From: an uncultured Bacteroides sp.
GTDB lineage: Bacteria; Bacteroidota; Bacteroidia; Bacteroidales; Bacteroidaceae
Assembly (NCBI GenBank): GCA_947038155.1
Contig: CAMQVH010000020.1
Coordinates: 1-49,669, forward strand
Reading direction: 5' to 3'
Length of the DNA stretch: 49,669 bases
Shown here in pieces: positions 18,215-27,013 of this stretch. The translations under genes and the position numbers were made by a program. Each line of letters opens with the position of its first letter. The stretch's first letter is position 1. Below the pieces are notes generated by a model, which made no database searches, was not told where the DNA came from, and worked only from the letters and a program-made list of their open reading frames with translations.

Positions 18215-20608
18215 TTAGAACAAATCTTCTTCCTCTAAACCTAATTTAAGTTCGAGTTTGAAGTCTCGGTACTTATCTCCAATAATCAATCGAATATTTT
18301 TAGCATCTTGCAACAACGGCAGACATGGGGTAATGTAACTATTTCCTGATTGAGCAATCAATTCATATCGTACATTATTATACTCGACAATCGGAATGTC
18401 ATTAAATGAAAGTCCGCGAATGTCAAAATTAAGAATGGGATTTGAAGCAGAGACTTCAAAATCCTGCAATTTTGCAGTCCAATTAGTGGCGTTTGGTTGC
18501 GAAGAAATTATCAATATCGGTACGAGTACTTCTTCGGGAGTACATCCTCCATGGCAACCTGAACCGTCATGAATTTTTGCACATAACGAATTGTGCTGTA
18601 AAGCACAAACGGTAGTGTTATCATCAAGAATAATATAGCGATCATCAATAGTAGGTTTCTTCACCGAGGCAATTCTTCCACCATGATCACTTTCAAATCC
18701 TGGCAAATTCAGACCGGAACAGAGTTGCGGAAGATAAGAAATACCATGGTCAGAAACAATAGCTATTTTCTTATCAGGATTGTTATCAAGAATATTGTTG
18801 ATAATTTCAGCGATCTTCTCCATATCATCTATGATGTATTGCGGATATTGTCGAACTTTATGAGAAACGGTATCTAAATCACCCTCTTTCTGCAAGTTGT
18901 CATTTGCAAGAAGTAACAATGATTTTTTGTTATTCTCTGTTTTGGTAGGAATATCTGCACGAGAAACATAAACTTCATTCAAGAAGAAATTGTCGTGTTT
19001 GCGTAGCCCTATCACATGTTGAATGAATGGTAACCAATCCAATCCCAAACCGTCTATCCAATAAAATACATCAATATCCTTGCGACTATTGAGCAAAGTT
19101 CGAGTGGTACTGAAATTATGATACCAAGAGTTGAATTTAATAGTGTCATGATTCTTTTCACAGATGGTATTAAGAACTTCATCTGTGTACACGTTACTGA
19201 TTTTTGCTCTTTTATAAGCATCTATGTATTTGAGAACCCACTTACTTTCGGCTTCTTTTATACCAAAGGAAGTGCCAAGATAGTAGTACAATTGCGGATA
19301 AAGTTCTCGAATATCTTCTTTTGAAATATAGGAATGGCTAACCCAGTCAATCAAGAGTGCTTTTTCTGCGTTAGTGACAAGTGACACATATTGCAAGGCT
19401 GTGCTATATCCAGAAGTTTCAACAACTTGATTGATTTTTTCAATCAGTTTGTGCTGAATTACTTCAGAAAGCACCACTTTCTCTTTGTATATATAAGACA
19501 GGATAGCACTTCGCTCATACAAATAATTTTCGGGATTTTCAAGGTTGAAGATTGTAAGAGCGATTGCCTGAGTCAAGTCGGAATTGGTATATCCATTCAA
19601 ATTTTTAATGGACTCACAAATATATCCTTTTGAACAGAACTTTTCCTGATAGTATGAAGTAAGCAACCAACGATCAAACGGAAGTTCGTTTTCAAACCAA
19701 GTTTTGACAAAAACGTCAAAACCTGCAAGAGCGTGTATGTCGAATTTAGCATTGAAAAAAGTCTTGAAATCAAAAGACTCAATATTGATTTCTTTAGCTA
19801 ACTCCAACCAATGCTTATCTGCTTCTTTGCTAGATAAAAAACTAAGGTGAAGCCCCAATCCATTGGTGAGAAATTTATAGACTGAATTACATGGCACAAA
19901 ATCGAAAGCGTTGTCGGGTTGTGCGTACTCGGCATAAGCAAATATGGAGCGAGAGGTGCAAATGATATCCCGTTTCATTTTTTGGTCGCGCCAAAGGCGC
20001 AGCCATTCTGAAACGGAGCTTACCACGCTATAATTATCATCCAAACCATTAACCCCATACGTAGAACCATTAGTGAGTATTAACCGATAATTCCGCTGTG
20101 GTTTAGGATTTTTATAATCCCAAACTGTTATCTGACTATCATTATAAAACTTTGACATCTTCGCTTCCAATCCCACTATAGGAATGTAAACTCGTTGATG
20201 ATTTTTATAGGCAATATGCGATGCTTGAATCGCTTTAATGTCAGAAATTAGCGTATCAAATTCTATATCGGGTTTATTGTTGTTATAAAAACGAGCAAGT
20301 TCGGAGAATGGTGCAATGACAATATCATTGTCTTCCTTACTGCAGACGAAAGAGCAAATTTTATCAGAAAGTTTGCTGTATGTAATCAATAAATCCGGAT
20401 ATTGTGAATCCAACCAACAATCCACGCTTTGAAGTTCCACACCATTATAGGTCAAGTGGTCAACAAAATCATAGCAATCCTTGAAGTTGTTGAACATGAC
20501 AAACCTGACAGGGAAACGCCCTGCCGAAGCAGCGTTTATCCCTGTCGAAACTTTATCCTCTTTGACACATTGCAGAAGATAGTCAAAATTCTCGAATGCT
20601 CGGTACAT
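18215..20608 (-). CDS. pglZ: BREX phosphatase-fold protein PglZ
   Basis: This 797-residue protein has an N-terminal helical/sensor part and a C-terminal PglZ domain of the alkaline phosphatase superfamily. Metal-site motifs are WIDGLG (D519), IAIVSDHGISYLPQL (D620, H621) and SDHGGR (D641, H642), followed by GCHGGCTPEEVLVPIL (~684-699). The last is the typical 'HGG-x-x-x-E' ending of PglZ proteins that continues into a beta-sandwich. PglZ is the universal BREX marker; its substrate is not settled, though metal-dependent phosphodiesterase/nuclease activity has been reported for some members. It starts 2 bp after the brxC stop and is 18 bp upstream of brxL, so it is within the operon. The neighbours place it in type 4 BREX. 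Confidence 0.9.
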   Translation of the reverse strand: MYRAFENFDYLLQCVKEDKVSTGINAASAGRFPVRFVMFNNFKDCYDFVDHLTYNGVELQSVDCWLDSQYPDLLITYSKLSDKICSFVCSKEDNDIVIAPFSELARFYNNNKPDIEFDTLISDIKAIQASHIAYKNHQRVYIPIVGLEAKMSKFYNDSQITVWDYKNPKPQRNYRLILTNGSTYGVNGLDDNYSVVSSVSEWLRLWRDQKMKRDIICTSRSIFAYAEYAQPDNAFDFVPCNSVYKFLTNGLGLHLSFLSSKEADKHWLELAKEINIESFDFKTFFNAKFDIHALAGFDVFVKTWFENELPFDRWLLTSYYQEKFCSKGYICESIKNLNGYTNSDLTQAIALTIFNLENPENYLYERSAILSYIYKEKVVLSEVIQHKLIEKINQVVETSGYSTALQYVSLVTNAEKALLIDWVSHSYISKEDIRELYPQLYYYLGTSFGIKEAESKWVLKYIDAYKRAKISNVYTDEVLNTICEKNHDTIKFNSWYHNFSTTRTLLNSRKDIDVFYWIDGLGLDWLPFIQHVIGLRKHDNFFLNEVYVSRADIPTKTENNKKSLLLLANDNLQKEGDLDTVSHKVRQYPQYIIDDMEKIAEIINNILDNNPDKKIAIVSDHGISYLPQLCSGLNLPGFESDHGGRIASVKKPTIDDRYIILDDNTTVCALQHNSLCAKIHDGSGCHGGCTPEEVLVPILIISSQPNATNWTAKLQDFEVSASNPILNFDIRGLSFNDIPIVEYNNVRYELIAQSGNSYITPCLPLLQDAKNIRLIIGDKYRDFKLELKLGLEEEDLF

Positions 20609-20610
20609 AA

Positions 20611-23600
20611 TTATTCGAGTATGGTGTCTATAATCGTTTCCATATCAAGTTCTATAAGTCGAAGAAGTATGTCTTTAGCATCTTCTACATTGCTTATAAG
20701 CTGAACTTTATCTTTAGCCTGTTCACGTCTTCCCGGTGCGGGTGCTGTCGGTGGCACAGGGGGAATAGGGGCTGCACCACCCGGTATAGGTTGTATAGGA
20801 GGTGTAGGAGTAGGTGCTGGCTTTTGTGACAATGCCCAGTTCTTAAGTTGATCAAGCACTTCTGTCTCTCCCCAAAGTCCAATTTCTCCCTGCATATTCT
20901 GTTTTATAAAGGCAAATGCTTTGTCTAAATCTTCGGACTGAAGGGCAACATTCGGCTCTGACATAAGGAATTGCTCAAAGCCTTGTTTGAAGTAGGTATT
21001 ATCTTTGAACCAGGCTCTGATTTCAAAGTTCATTGATTTGATACCCTCCACAATGTCAACCATCATAGATGGGTTGCGGTGTGTGGTTTCAAAACAAATA
21101 GTAAGTACATCATCTATGAGCTTTTGAGCAGGTTCTTCAAGACCTGCATTCTTTATTGTTGCTGGTATGGCATACTTCAACGCCCAAAGAGGATACCCCT
21201 TTAGAACGGAGTATTCATGCAAAATAGCCCAACGAGCATCTTTCAAACTGCTTATGTCATGATAGCCATTCAATGAATCTAAAGAAAAACATTTGATAAG
21301 CGATTTGCATAACTGTCCTTCTTCCTTGGTTTCAAATTTGAATGAAATTTTTGGGTTTTTATTACCCTTTTCCCAACAATCAAATGTGGCTACTACATCT
21401 TCAACCAAATGCTGTGCTTCACGAGGCTTACCGTTAGTGTCAAACATCTTGCCGATATACGGACGGAGGGCAAAAGCCAACATCGCCATACAAGAACACG
21501 TTTGAAACAAGCCGTATGGAGGATTTGAAAGTTCTTCAAACTTTTCAGCAAGATTAAAAAGATTCTGCTTATCCGTTCTTTTTATCTTGTCCTCTACAAA
21601 CTTGTAAACAAGATACAATGGATTACGCTGTTGATCAATATCCGGCTTGAACTCAAGATTTTCGTCCACGCTTGCTTCAAGAAGTATCTTTACCAATGAT
21701 TGTTGAGCATTGAGCTGATTTACAATGTCTGTTTTTGTGTTAAAACTCAACACTAACTGCACAATCTTTTTGGTAGATTCTTTCTTCCAATAGGTTTTAG
21801 ATTTACCCACACATAGCTCCAGCGCTTCTGGACCTTTGCAAAACAGTCGTGGCGCAATGACACGATCAAGCGTAGAGGTCAATTTTGAAGCCGAATACGT
21901 ATTATGACTTTCTCCCAAATACAGATAGAAATTTTCACGACGCACATTCTTAATGATATAGTCGGTGAGAATACTTGCTGCATTCTTAACGTGTACCTGA
22001 TATTGATCAGTGAAATTGAATTTTTGTGCACACTTAGCATTTGCCTGATATTCAATAAAACGATCATACTCTTTTTCTCCGAAAGGAGCATCGAAAACGA
22101 TAAAGCAAGTGTCGGCAAAGCGTGGGTCAACAGAAGCATGTTCTGCATATTCACGCAAAGTCTGAATTTCAGTAGTTGTCTTGCCAAACAACAAGGCTAA
22201 GAATAGTTCGTAACCTTTAGCATCCTTTCTGCCGTTCTCTATCTTATTGAATAAGGTATATTCATTTATATCCAACGAATAGAATTTAAACGAATACGGA
22301 CGACAAAGATTAGTGAGAATTTTGTCGACTTCCTTAGATGCTGAGTCGTTGAAAGTAAGAACTTGTGATAAGTATTTAAATTCACGGTTGCGCAACGATT
22401 CTTTTGCGTCTTCGATTTCTTTGGTGGGAAGAGCTGTGAACTGAATAGAAAACACGTTGCCTGGTGCACGTTGAATATAGCCTTTGTTATCAAACATTGT
22501 AAGGACATCGGCAACTTGCTCTGCAAATGAAGTACCCTCAAACAAACGAAGAATATTCTCCTCGCTTGGAGTTACCTCTTTATGATTAGCAATGTTATTA
22601 AGTGCATTAAGCAAAAGTGTTCCTTTGAATACTTTCATTGCCACTTCACCTTCATTCTCAATGTTTGAGCAATAGGTGTTGTAGCGTTCGGTAACTGCTC
22701 CGAATTTTGTCACATTTTCGTTAAACTCACCAATCACATAGTCCCAAAGAAAATCTGCTGTAATTGTATCACGTTTGGCAAAAACGACTTCGTTGTTCAA
22801 GAACTCTCTTATGGTTTCGTTCTCTCCCAAGAATTGGAATACACTGCGAGAAGATGAACCCGCTTCACGAGCATAGAATGTGGCGAGTAAAGCGGTTGCA
22901 GGGTGTACTGGCATCAAACTCTTGATATCGCGTGTCGTTTCCACTGCGTTAGGCAAATTTTCTGTATAGTGGTTAATAAGATTATCAAACTTATCTAAAA
23001 CGGGACTGAAAACAGACAAATATTCTTCATTGGTGCCAGTCATACGGAACTTGCGCGACATAATCTTATATGCCGACACGGGTTCCATATTGTACTTCAT
23101 ATAGTGGTAGCGACCAATAGTTTTTTGACGTTCTTCCGCTTTTAGAGAGTTGAGGGCCGATGGGTGAGAAATGAAAAGGAAATAACTGTCATTCTCTTGT
23201 GCCATAGCACGTTCAGTCAGCTCTTGTAACTGAACCAAGATATTAAGACCTATATCAAGAGTGAGCAGGGTCGTAAACTCGTCCCAAATAATCAGCAGTC
23301 CGTCATATTCGGTTTTCTCTTTCAGTTTCTCTTGAACTTCAAAGAACCATTGTGTGATATTGGCATTTTCCATACGGATATGAAAGCCGGCATCGCGCAA
23401 AGCATCTTGCACCACACGCAATGTTTTTGGTTCAAGGTCGGAAAGTTCTTTACGCAACTTATCCACATTGGGAGTAACCGCTGAAAGTTTTGGGGATTGT
23501 TCTATAAGCATTTCCCAAAACTGCTGATTTTCATCAATGTGCTTGATATAGGTGTCATAGTCGGTCTTTACTTCAAGGTCTGTAAGTCTGGCTTTGATTA

Positions 23601-24033
23601 AAGCTTCTTGTATCTTTTGTTGAAGTTGTAGGGAGAGGTCATCAGGATGGGCAATTGAACTTGCTCCATACAAAGTAACGGGAAACAACCGTTTCTTTTT
23701 ACGGAGATCAAAAACAGACTGGCATAAGCCCTCAAATTTCGGTAATTTGTATTCCTCACGCAACCATTCTTCAATAGCACTAACATCGTCACAAAGTAGA
23801 TGCTTTAGCACCGCTCCGGCATGAGTTTTTCCCGTACCATATGTTCCTTCTATCCAAAAAGACTTGTGCGCATCAAGGTCATTGTTCATTGCAGAGCGGA
23901 CTACAGTACGCAGTATATCATTGAATTGGTCGTTTACAATGAATACACTCCAATCCCCAGCTTTTTCTTCTTCGAGGTAATATGTGCTACGCCCCGAGCG
24001 CAAATCAACGATATCAGAATACTTAGTAGCCAT
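20611..24033 (-). CDS. brxC: BrxC/PglY-family large P-loop ATPase (BREX type 4, BrxC4)
   Basis: This 1140-residue cytoplasmic ATPase has Walker A GTYGTGKT (63-70) in the context FWIEGTYGTGKTHAG and Walker B LLIIWDEF (~246-253), the arrangement of BrxC/PglY. The long C-terminal part is helical. Near the end lies a striking proline-rich linker (~1068-1103, PAPTPTPP…APIPPVPPTAPAPG), then a 37-residue helical acidic tail. The linker probably tethers the tail as a docking segment to another BREX subunit. Members are essential for BREX defence and are thought to be ATP-driven organisers of the complex. It begins 2 bp after the brxP stop and ends 2 bp before pglZ, which is tight coupling. Confidence 0.85.
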   Translation of the reverse strand: MATKYSDIVDLRSGRSTYYLEEEKAGDWSVFIVNDQFNDILRTVVRSAMNNDLDAHKSFWIEGTYGTGKTHAGAVLKHLLCDDVSAIEEWLREEYKLPKFEGLCQSVFDLRKKKRLFPVTLYGASSIAHPDDLSLQLQQKIQEALIKARLTDLEVKTDYDTYIKHIDENQQFWEMLIEQSPKLSAVTPNVDKLRKELSDLEPKTLRVVQDALRDAGFHIRMENANITQWFFEVQEKLKEKTEYDGLLIIWDEFTTLLTLDIGLNILVQLQELTERAMAQENDSYFLFISHPSALNSLKAEERQKTIGRYHYMKYNMEPVSAYKIMSRKFRMTGTNEEYLSVFSPVLDKFDNLINHYTENLPNAVETTRDIKSLMPVHPATALLATFYAREAGSSSRSVFQFLGENETIREFLNNEVVFAKRDTITADFLWDYVIGEFNENVTKFGAVTERYNTYCSNIENEGEVAMKVFKGTLLLNALNNIANHKEVTPSEENILRLFEGTSFAEQVADVLTMFDNKGYIQRAPGNVFSIQFTALPTKEIEDAKESLRNREFKYLSQVLTFNDSASKEVDKILTNLCRPYSFKFYSLDINEYTLFNKIENGRKDAKGYELFLALLFGKTTTEIQTLREYAEHASVDPRFADTCFIVFDAPFGEKEYDRFIEYQANAKCAQKFNFTDQYQVHVKNAASILTDYIIKNVRRENFYLYLGESHNTYSASKLTSTLDRVIAPRLFCKGPEALELCVGKSKTYWKKESTKKIVQLVLSFNTKTDIVNQLNAQQSLVKILLEASVDENLEFKPDIDQQRNPLYLVYKFVEDKIKRTDKQNLFNLAEKFEELSNPPYGLFQTCSCMAMLAFALRPYIGKMFDTNGKPREAQHLVEDVVATFDCWEKGNKNPKISFKFETKEEGQLCKSLIKCFSLDSLNGYHDISSLKDARWAILHEYSVLKGYPLWALKYAIPATIKNAGLEEPAQKLIDDVLTICFETTHRNPSMMVDIVEGIKSMNFEIRAWFKDNTYFKQGFEQFLMSEPNVALQSEDLDKAFAFIKQNMQGEIGLWGETEVLDQLKNWALSQKPAPTPTPPIQPIPGGAAPIPPVPPTAPAPGRREQAKDKVQLISNVEDAKDILLRLIELDMETIIDTILE

Positions 24034-24035
24034 AA

Positions 24036-26537
24036 TTAAATCAAAGTTTTAAGAATAGAGATTGGATTCACATCTTCTCGCAAGGTAATATGGTCAAGTC
24101 CCATATTCAACTCTGCGACAAGTAAACGGTTGTTAGCTGAGTTCAGGGTTCGTAATATTTTCTCTAATCCAGAAAGTGAAATTCCAAATTCAACAAATGG
24201 ACCAAGTTCTGATTTTGAATCTTTTAAATCAGAAACGCGAAAAGATTTATATCCAACATTTTCAGCATATCGATACAAAGAATAAGCTAAAGCGGTATCG
24301 GATAAATCTTCAAAAGATTTACGTCGATATTGCTTACCTTCAATTTCTTCAGCTATAGCAAAAGCACTGTCCGTAGGACAATATTTAAATAGTTGGAATA
24401 ACGCCGAGACTGCATTGTCAACTGTTCGCTTTCCGTAAACTGAATATTCCTCCGAAATGTTTTCTGAAATAGAATTTTTATCGAAAATTTGTCCGGGTAC
24501 AATATGAGTTAAGAACCAATTCACAATGAATGAGTTTTTAGCAAGATTAGTAAGAACCACAGACCAAACCAAGTTAGGGTCATCAACATATATTTCAGAT
24601 AAAACTTTCCCAATCTCAGTGAGATTTAATTTAGCGTCTATTATTTCAGCTTCTTTGAGCCAGTTTTTAAAACTCGGAACTTGTTTTGGGCCAAGTCCAT
24701 TATAGTCCCAAAACTCAGTAGGATTTAATAGAAATTCGCTCATCCATTCTTCATGGAGTCCAAAGGTATTGTATCTATCAATTCCTGCCTTCGCCTTTAT
24801 ATTTGTTTCTGTTGTCATACTTATAGAATTAGCAACGATACATCCCTTGTCGTGAAAGTTCAAACATTTGTGGCAATGGATGCACTTCGTTAAATCAATA
24901 TTTACTTTTGGGAAAACGGACAACGCCCCTGTTGGGCATTCAACCTCGCATGATTCACAGTTAATACAATATGCCGCTTTATATATAACTCTTTTCAATA
25001 AAGAGATAAGAGATAAATCTTTAATTCCTTTAATATAAAAAGTATAATCAGTACCATCCCCTTTAACCTCAAAAGAATAAACAGTATTTTTATATTTTAT
25101 ATCTCCGCAAAATCCATTAGAGGTATTAAAGAAAGTAAATTCACCCAAGACAGGTAACCATGCAGTAATTGGTAATTTTGCAGACTTTACTTGGGCGTAG
25201 AAATTATTGGGAGAGTTCTTGAAATTCACCTGTGTGGAAATTTTCATAAATTTACCACTAGCTCTAAACTTCCACTTACGCTCTTTTAGATATACTTCCA
25301 AGTCTTTGACACCCTCTTGCTTGGACCAATTATAAATTCTCGAAATAAAAGGTTCTAATTCTGCACCATAGCAACGGCTTACTATCATATCATCCCATTC
25401 GGAAGAATAAGGGCAAGTAATACACCCTACTCTTGATTTTCCTAAACGATAAGCATTATTAATAGGTAGAGCATAAGAGAATAAATATAAAAATATTTCA
25501 GATGTATTCCAATATAATATCGGGTGAGCATTTACAACTGTTGAATGTTTTACACCTTTACCCATACGCTCATAATTGCCACGACGGGCAGATTCTTCCG
25601 CTCTTACACCGTCAAAAGTAAGAACTTTTGCCTGCTTGTTTGTACCGGAAACTTTAAGCGAACGATAAAGAGGTGCGGTTTTCATTACCGAACAGCACCA
25701 ACGGTGGGTATCGCTCGGCGTACCAATTTTATCCCAATAGCTTAAGACCGATGCATGATTACGAGCGGTGGAAAACTTAAGTCCTGGGTAAAGTGCAGAA
25801 TAATGCCGCTTTACGTCTTCGTAAAGGTTAAGCGATGACGGCAACTCATAACCCGTATCACTGTATATCACCTCGAAAACATTGGGAGGTAAGGCTCTTG
25901 TGCAAAGGTCAAGAACGACTTGTGAATCTTTGCCACCTGAAAATGATGCCAAGAAAACATCGATTTTGGTGGCAAGCAACCGTTGTTTACCTTGTTGCTC
26001 TGCAATATCCAAGGGCATTACATCAAAGCTATCGCACTCCTCCTTGATAATAGCCATTTTTCGCTTTTGTTTTTGCTCAATAGATGCAACGATAGCTTCA
26101 AAATCAAGTTGATTGGCTTTTATCTCATTGAATTTTTTAGAAGCTGTAGAATAGATGAAGAATGTTTCGCGTATAAATTCAATGGCTTCGCTCTCCAGCA
26201 AGAACATAATATCGCGGTTTCGCTCTATCATTTTCTTGACATCAATCGGGATAAGTTCAAGGTTCTCAAATCCCGGCATAATAGTTATAGTAGCTGAATC
26301 ATACAAATTTGCACCTTTAGCCTGAAACACCAAGTCGCCACGATAGAAATATTGTTTATTAACTGCCCACATAAGTGGAGCCTCCGACTGCGGATATACA
26401 TATCCTAATTTATCAAGTCCAAGTAAATCAAGCTCTTCAAACCAAACAGGACGAGGCGAAATACCCAAAGTCTCTTTCGAGACTTTGGAACTTAACAAAA
26501 CACCTCCTGTTTCTTTATCCCATTCTATCTTATACAT
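24036..26537 (-). CDS. brxP: BrxP: PAPS-reductase/DndC-like protein with ferredoxin cysteines (BREX type 4)
   Basis: This 833-residue protein contains an adenine-nucleotide alpha-hydrolase (PP-loop) domain at ~190-400 with SGGKDS (200-205), SDTGYELP (~226-233) and conserved cysteines C281-C282 and C372/C375 (GCITCP). Two ferredoxin-like cysteine groups follow: CxxCxxCxxxCP at 524-535 and CxxCxxC…C at 552-566. The C-terminal ~230 residues are helical without a recognised motif. Relatives (DndC, PAPS reductase, TtcA) activate a substrate with ATP and handle sulfur through Fe-S clusters, so a sulfur-based DNA or RNA modification is a reasonable inference but not shown. BrxP is the defining gene of BREX type 4. 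It starts 4 bp after the regulator's stop and leads the BREX genes. Confidence 0.85.
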   Translation of the reverse strand: MYKIEWDKETGGVLLSSKVSKETLGISPRPVWFEELDLLGLDKLGYVYPQSEAPLMWAVNKQYFYRGDLVFQAKGANLYDSATITIMPGFENLELIPIDVKKMIERNRDIMFLLESEAIEFIRETFFIYSTASKKFNEIKANQLDFEAIVASIEQKQKRKMAIIKEECDSFDVMPLDIAEQQGKQRLLATKIDVFLASFSGGKDSQVVLDLCTRALPPNVFEVIYSDTGYELPSSLNLYEDVKRHYSALYPGLKFSTARNHASVLSYWDKIGTPSDTHRWCCSVMKTAPLYRSLKVSGTNKQAKVLTFDGVRAEESARRGNYERMGKGVKHSTVVNAHPILYWNTSEIFLYLFSYALPINNAYRLGKSRVGCITCPYSSEWDDMIVSRCYGAELEPFISRIYNWSKQEGVKDLEVYLKERKWKFRASGKFMKISTQVNFKNSPNNFYAQVKSAKLPITAWLPVLGEFTFFNTSNGFCGDIKYKNTVYSFEVKGDGTDYTFYIKGIKDLSLISLLKRVIYKAAYCINCESCEVECPTGALSVFPKVNIDLTKCIHCHKCLNFHDKGCIVANSISMTTETNIKAKAGIDRYNTFGLHEEWMSEFLLNPTEFWDYNGLGPKQVPSFKNWLKEAEIIDAKLNLTEIGKVLSEIYVDDPNLVWSVVLTNLAKNSFIVNWFLTHIVPGQIFDKNSISENISEEYSVYGKRTVDNAVSALFQLFKYCPTDSAFAIAEEIEGKQYRRKSFEDLSDTALAYSLYRYAENVGYKSFRVSDLKDSKSELGPFVEFGISLSGLEKILRTLNSANNRLLVAELNMGLDHITLREDVNPISILKTLI

Positions 26538-26541
26538 GAAC

Positions 26542-26757
26542 TTATTTAATTTCAGTTTTTACAATCAAATCTCTTACATCAACATTAAGCAGCCCTGCTA
26601 CTTTTACCAAAGTTTCTAAACTTGGTTGGTATGTATTGGTACACCACTTTGATATAGTGGCTTGATCTTTGCCCAATTCTCCAGCAAGCCATTTACTGGT
26701 TCTATTTTGTTCCGCAAGCACCGCTTTTATTCTATTGATATTTGCACCTTTCTGCAT
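26542..26757 (-). CDS. XRE-type HTH regulator heading the BREX operon
   Basis: From ATG 26757 (MQKGANINRIKAVL) this is a 71-residue single-domain Cro/C1-type DNA-binding protein. Its HTH is 'TSKWLAGELGKDQATISKWCTN' (helices ~20-42), followed by 'PSLETLVKVAGLLNVDVRDLI', the usual end of the fold. A longer frame opens at 26820, but the predicted -7 box at 26800-26807 lies inside that extension, so the short form is preferred. It precedes brxP by 4 bp and is the first gene of the operon. Autoregulation is likely because a pair of 21-bp-spaced repeats lies directly upstream. Confidence 0.85.
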   Translation of the reverse strand: MQKGANINRIKAVLAEQNRTSKWLAGELGKDQATISKWCTNTYQPSLETLVKVAGLLNVDVRDLIVKTEIK

Positions 26758-26799
26758 GATACGAATGTTTGATGTTGCATGATTCCATTTAAAATTTCG

Positions 26800-26807
26800 C
26801 AAAGGTA
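26800..26807 (-). promoter_or_regulatory. Predicted -7 box of the XRE-BREX operon
   Basis: The minus-strand sequence TACCTTTG is a perfect match to the Bacteroides TAnnTTTG -7 consensus. It would start transcription near 26793, about 36 nt before the regulator ATG at 26757. No good TTTG -33 box is seen, which fits a regulated promoter. Confidence 0.5.
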
Positions 26808-26847
26808 GTAATTTTCCCAATTATTATCGCTAATACTTGGGATATTA

Positions 26848-26886
26848 TTTCAAAAATATGGCGCATTTTTTCAAAAATACGGCATT
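26848..26886 (+). promoter_or_regulatory. Tandem repeats upstream of the XRE-BREX operon (candidate operators)
   Basis: TTTCAAAAATATGGCGCATT at 26848 and TTTCAAAAATACGGCATT at 26869 are near-identical copies with a 21-bp period, two DNA turns. They lie 40-80 bp upstream of the predicted -7 box. The spacing puts both copies on the same DNA face, as expected for a dimeric XRE repressor or activator. Confidence 0.5.
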
Positions 26887-27013
26887 GTTTTGAAGAAATA
26901 TTAGGTGAGTCAATGAAAGCCACAATATAAATTCTCCAAAAATAGGACTGTCTATACAATGTGGTGGCTTTCTATTTGGAACAACATGTCACCTCTTATA
27001 TTTTGCTATATGC

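Noticed and set aside
24036..26537. BrxP gene considered as a Dnd phosphorothioation gene (dndC)
   Set aside because: No dndB, dndD, dndE or cysteine desulfurase is present, and the neighbours are PglZ, BrxC and BrxL, so BREX type 4 is the better explanation.
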